Origin: Bimastos eiseni
Taxonomy: Eukaryota > Annelida > Clitellata > Crassiclitellata > Lumbricidae
NCBI GenBank assembly: GCA_959347315.1
Contig: OY365810.1
Location: forward strand, 10,801,540 to 10,865,539
Direction of reading: 5' to 3'
Length of the DNA: 64,000 bases
Below the pieces are notes generated by a model, which had not been told where the DNA came from, searched no databases, and saw only the letters and a list, made by a program, of their open reading frames with translations. Below are positions 59,901 to 64,000 of this stretch, in pieces. The position numbers and the translations under genes were made by a program. Each line of letters starts with the position of its first letter. The first letter of the stretch is position 1.

Positions 59901-62900
59901 CTATTCGTTGTCGAGGTCCATTGCTGCAAATGTACTACGAAGTGCAACCGCATTGAATCGCTGGACCATAATGGCTAGACGCTGAAGTTATTGGTTAGTT
60001 TATAGGTTAGTTTCTTCCAATAGTTGTTATTTAAGCGCCCTTGTAGCGGCGTTACGGCGCTGTAGAAATTGACCGCTTAATATTCCTGATTACATCTAGG
60101 ATTAGCTTCTTCTATTCTGCTGATAATGCCTGAACCAATGTAATGTATAATTTTATTATATTGCTTATATAGAATAGCCACTGGAGTGATCACCTGAATT
60201 CCTGCGGATGGGAAATTAAGACCACGGAATATTTTTGGTAAGAGGTAGTTTCGCGGAAATAGTTTTGGCCTTCAAAGTTTGGACAATCGACCCTGGGCTC
60301 GCCGTGACTGGTTAAATTAGTTTGGATATGTGTTGCTCGACATTTATGATAGTAGCCCACAAGCTCATCATTTCATGTAACCATGTTTCTTTCACCCTTC
60401 CTAGGATTAGCCAGTTTCTTCCCATTTTTTCGATCATTGTCTTTCATCAATTAGGAAGTAAATCATGTTAGTAGGATTGAATGATTTACTTCTCTGATGC
60501 ACGGAATTTCTTTTGTCACCGACATTTTCCGAAAGGTCCTCTTCCGTCTGGGTGGTGGTGTGGGAGGCTCAGATGGATTTGGTGAAACTGCTGTAATAGA
60601 TCCGATATTTGCTCTTTGTGTCAAAGGTGGAGGTGCGTCTGCGATCTCTGCATTACTCGGTCTCGTCGTAATTGAACCTGTTGCCAAAAAACATTTTTAT
60701 GTTTCTAATTTTGTTTATTTCACTGAAAGTATACGTCAGCCGAAGAAAACAAACCTCGTGCTTAAACTGAGTGGAACATGTAATCTAATGAATACAAGTA
60801 TTTATGTGGCGCAGAGAATTAGATACATCTTCTGATGGAAGCCTTCTCTGCCATCATGCTCAATAGCAGTGGCTTGTTGACATTTATCAAAGATAACACG
60901 ATGCAAACCATAATGAGACGAAAATTGGGACATAAATAATAAATTCATATAAGACCGACGAGGTCAGCCAACAGTCAAGAGCCTACGTGACAAAAAATAA
61001 ATAAGGGTTAAAAATTTAAATTTAAAATAAAATAATTGGTAGGCCGCATATTATAATTGCTTGGTCACACTTTTGTTGTAACAACGCTTGATTACTGTAG
61101 CGCCTTATATGGCTTGCCGGATCGGGGCCCTGAATAGGGTTCTACGCACTGCTGCCCGCCTTGTAAACCGCATTCCAAGGTTTGTCGAGTTTCTGAGTAC
61201 ATGCGGGATGTACTCCACTGGCTTCCTTACCCACAGCGTATTGCTTATCAGGTTTCTGTTCCGGTACGGCGCTGTATTGAGGGTTTAGCCCCACCATATT
61301 TGCGGGAGCTCTGCTGCCCCACTACGCATGTTCAATGCCGTTGCTCTCTCCGCTCTGTTGGACAAGCTTATTGTACTCCGTTCCGGACTGTTATGAGCCA
61401 GCGCCGCGCCTTCTCAGTGTCTGGTCCTGTGACATGGAATGGGCTACCTACCATCCTTCGACAAATACCTATTAATTAGCCTACTTTGTTTCTAACTAGT
61501 CTTAAGACTGTTCTATTCGACCGGGGTTGAGCTGGGAACGTTTCTGAGTAGGCAAACTTTAAGGGGCGCTATATAAAAATACTGTAATAATACTAATAAT
61601 AATATAATTATCACGTTGCACCATTATGTCTGTTTATTGACGCTTGAAACAACAATAAATCTCTTTCGTTGCACTTACGCAAATAATTTTGCAACTTTGC
61701 GTAGATGTACATCTGCTCCGTGTCTTTCAAAGCCAGCAGAAAGACCTCAAAGTGTTCGCTGTCTTTTCTGCTGCTGAGAGAAAGCAGCTTCTCGTTCTTC
61801 TTGAACGTATTCGTCTCGGTGCGGATGTCCTCCATTTCTCGACAATTCAGTACATTCTTTTCGTACAGTTTATATACGAGACCGTTCGACGATTCCAGTT
61901 TATCCACCAGCCACGTGTAATTTCGACGAATGATGTACGAATGAATAGTTGAACATTCTTCCTCTACGACAGAAAAGATGGTCGCTGATTGACTGACTAT
62001 TGAGTAAATGATTGGCTGAGTGAGTGACTCAAGGACTATTTTAGTAGTGATTAACTACTGACCCAATGACTGATCAAATGACAGGTGAATTGATGTACTT
62101 GATCTGAATGATTAACTGATTGATTATTTGGTTGATTGATTGAAAGGAAGAATTTCCATGCGTAAATTGATCCGGACACGTGCACACTCATATCATAGCG
62201 ACGATACGTCATTGAAGTAGCACAGTGACAAACATGTATTTATTTATTTGAATTTGGATGAAGGATTTGCGGTTGAAATTAGCACAGAAGTGGATCAAAT
62301 CTCAGCGGAAATATAGTTGTACAAACAACGAACTACTAGATCTGCTCTGATAAGCGATTCGGTGGAATATTTTTTGCACTATGGAATATCTGGATTTAGG
62401 ACATTTCCCCCCCCGGATATTACCCACCTGCCTTTACCCCCTTGCCATTACCTCCCTGTCATTAACCACAGGAATTATTCCTCTGCATCTAACCCCTTCC
62501 ATTCACCTCTGAATAGTATGTGTCATCGATTTTTTTGCTGTTTCTTGTGTGCCTATGTAGCCTGCAATGCTGCATACAACAAGTCAACAAAAGAAACTTG
62601 TTTGACCTGTTTGTGTTGTTCAAGTTACTGATTTTGTTTTATGACATGATGACTAATAATGATGTAATAAATTCGTGTTCATAGTTTAATTGTTGGCATT
62701 GTTCTCATAAAATGCTTCTTATTTAAAATAACGTATTTAATCTAATTCGTGTTCATAGTTTAATTGTTGAAAAGAGGCAGAGGAGTAATGACAGGGGGTA
62801 ATGGCAGGGGGGTATTGGCAGTGGTAATGACAGAAGGGTAATATCCGGGGGTAGTGTTCCCGCTACCGGAATATCTACATCTGATTCTGTGGAGTGTATA

Positions 62901-63985
62901 TCTGCGCAATTGACGATTGTAATATCTGTGTGTCGTTCTGTTTTAAAATCTCTTTGTAACAACGAATGCGGAAGTTGTATATCTCAAACATGTATTTCAC
63001 ATGCAGAACCACGTTGAAATCGTGAATCCGTGACAAATAGTGAATGCTTGAATCAGAACCACGTGCCTGATCAAGCGGGTCTAGTTGGCATCTCGAATGT
63101 TTCCAAGGCTGACTAGGCTGAAGCCTATGGACCCACCAAAAGCAGAGGCCCATAGGGCATTACCGATAAATTGCGGTAGTGATGAGGCATTTTATTTGTA
63201 GCACAAGTTACTGGACGTTAATCAAATCTATTGATATCGTCCTTTAGGGGCCGTCCATGAATGGCATCACGCGTCTAGGGGCCAGAGGTCACGCATTTGT
63301 GACGATGTGCGACGAGGGGAGGGAGTGTTGACGAAATGTGATGTCACATCATCACATCAAACATCAAAATGCGTAGTTTTATTAAAAATTTCCACTCAAT
63401 TAAACAGGTCCCACTTCGCTTTAATTTGTACCATAATTCAAAAACACTAAATATGATTACTGTATTCTTAATTTTGGAGAGTAACTTTACGCTCGCTGTC
63501 AATGTTGCGGTTTGTGAAGTGAGGTAGCCATTCATTCTGTCACAAACAAGCAGGAATCAATTATCCCGCCCAAACGCGCAGGTCATAAGTTACAAAACAC
63601 ACAATACTTACTCATAATACTATATATTTAATTTATTTCAGTTCAAATATATTTTTATTAATTTCTTTTGACGAAGAATGTCTTGGGTTTCATCAAAACA
63701 CACGTCTGTGTTTTCGCATACCTTCTGAGCTCAGGAGCCGGTGAATATGATGTTGCTTTGTGTCAACCAAAGCCTTTAGGAATCTCTCGTAGACTTTGTT
63801 GTCTTTCTTCGTGATGACGTTTAACAGCTCTTCGCTAGCTCTCGTTGGTGATGATGATTCGAGGATGAATATGTCGTCCCGTTCTCTCTCCGATAGCATC
63901 TCTTCCTCAAACAGCTTGGCTACGATGTCACGCACGCATGTTAGATTGCTAACTACGTGGTTGAACTTTAGCTGAACACGTCCAC
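56918..63985 (-). CDS. Double-CARD, proline-rich, coiled-coil protein (multi-exon, 5' end beyond window)
   Basis: Minus-strand exons in transcript order. A, 63985-63722: a CARD with VVSNLTCVRDIVAKLFEEEM, RERDDIF and ERFLKALVDT. B, 61963-61679: a second CARD with RRNYTWLVDKLESSNGLVY, REMEDIR and FEVFLLALKDT; donor GTAAGT. C, 60677-60490: proline-rich, with PPPLTQR and SEPPTPPPRRKR, phase 1 in but phase 0 out. D, 58378-57980: 133-codon coiled coil, donor GTGAGT. E, 57647-57450: 66-codon coiled coil, donor GTGAGT. F, 57096-56918: last exon, ending SLMFKA. Exons A, B, D and E are all phase 1-1, so they can be skipped or duplicated without frame change. CARDs self-associate and nucleate signalling filaments; with a coiled coil this recalls CARD9/CARMA-type adaptors, but two CARDs is unusual there. 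The role is inferred, and linking all exons to one transcript is a model. Confidence 0.65.
58989..59209 (-). other. Candidate alternative last exon with membrane helix
   Basis: After acceptor TATTTGATGCAG, a phase-1 frame of 72 codons contains YGVLALCAVFVDTCNLYFNVF, a plausible membrane segment, then a basic tail to a stop. It lies between exons C and D of the CARD gene on the same strand. If used, it would give a CARD protein with a C-terminal membrane anchor. Unproven. Confidence 0.25.
59210..60489. other. Intron sequence, nothing recognised
   Basis: AT-rich sequence between candidate exons of the CARD gene. The plus-strand frame at 59,491-59,784 has no recognisable content. Confidence 0.45.
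61082..61610 (+). mobile_element. CR1/L2-like LINE 3' end in CARD gene intron
   Basis: Plus-strand frames give LDYCSALYGLPDR, LNRVLRTAARLVNRIP, then VLHWLPYPQRIAYQVSV, GLAPPYLREL and RRAFSVSGPVTWNGLP, the ordered C-terminal motifs of ORF2. One frame change lies near 61,175. It ends with GGGGCGCTATATAAAAAT and an AAT-rich tail. It is inserted antisense to the CARD gene, about 70 bp from exon B. Confidence 0.85.
62400..62862. mobile_element. Foldback/MITE-like element with CCCCGGATATTACCC arms
   Basis: Left arm (62,400-62,475) contains CCCCCCGGATATTACCC, then TTACCCCCTTGCCATTACC and CTGTCATTA. The right arm (62,785-62,862) carries the inverse: TAATGACAGGGGGTAATGGC and GGGTAATATCCGGGGG. The interior holds a direct repeat AATTCGTGTTCATAGTTTAA (62,669 and 62,744). 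It lies in the intron between CARD exons A and B. Confidence 0.7.
63240..63350. mobile_element. Possible DNA-transposon end (AGGGGCCGTCCATGAATG type)
   Basis: TTTAGGGGCCGTCCATGAATGGCATCACGC followed by a G-rich stretch resembles a terminal motif widespread in animal transposons. No partner end is visible. Confidence 0.35.
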
Positions 63986-64000
63986 CTTAACAAAATATTT

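Overview
The window is gene-poor, repeat-rich metazoan nuclear DNA: genes are split by introns with GT/AG borders, several non-LTR retrotransposon tails and foldback elements are present, and microsatellites are long. The families seen (Ly6/uPAR three-finger proteins, very-large GTPase/URGCP-like proteins, RING/B-box and CARD proteins) and the transposon types fit a marine invertebrate deuterostome, most likely an echinoderm. That assignment is an inference; nothing in the window proves the species.

Layout. 2.4-10.3 kb: a complete three-exon gene for a small secreted Ly6/uPAR (LU) protein. Its 6.2-kb first intron holds a decayed protein-primed DNA polymerase B (Polinton-like) on the minus strand. 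11.4-13.8 kb: pieces of three non-LTR elements and two microsatellites. 14.6-18.8 kb: a tandem duplicate of the LU gene, damaged at the start of exon 3. 15.4-22.4 kb: an AAGACC repeat block, two tRNA-derived SINE copies, a hAT transposase remnant between palindromic repeats, and a foldback element. 24.7-25.8 kb: the 5' part of a very-large-GTPase gene, cut off at a dispersed repeat and an 897-bp pure tetranucleotide tract. 28.0-29.7 kb: three exons of a third LU gene, this one ending in a membrane segment. 30-39 kb: mostly non-coding with foldback and LINE remnants and one candidate promoter with a first exon. 39.6-41.3 kb: a RING protein with five tandem B-box-like zinc modules. 41.7-43.9 kb: a decayed LINE on the minus strand. 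44-48 kb: repeats and a strong hairpin. 48.3-53.1 kb: a 1601-residue single-exon very large GTPase. 54.0 kb: a 200-N scaffold gap flanked by identical 122-bp sequence, probably an unmerged overlap. 56.9-64.0 kb: a multi-exon minus-strand gene with two CARD exons, a proline-rich exon, two coiled-coil exons and a C-terminal exon, running off the window edge.

Taken together, this looks like an accessory innate-immunity-like neighbourhood. Interferon-inducible-type giant GTPases, a RING/multi-B-box ubiquitin-ligase candidate, a CARD adaptor candidate and duplicated LU proteins lie within 60 kb. Co-function is inference from families and proximity only. The items most worth follow-up are the double-CARD/coiled-coil gene built of phase-1 symmetric exons, the RING plus five B-box protein, and the LU tandem duplication with a diverging or broken copy.
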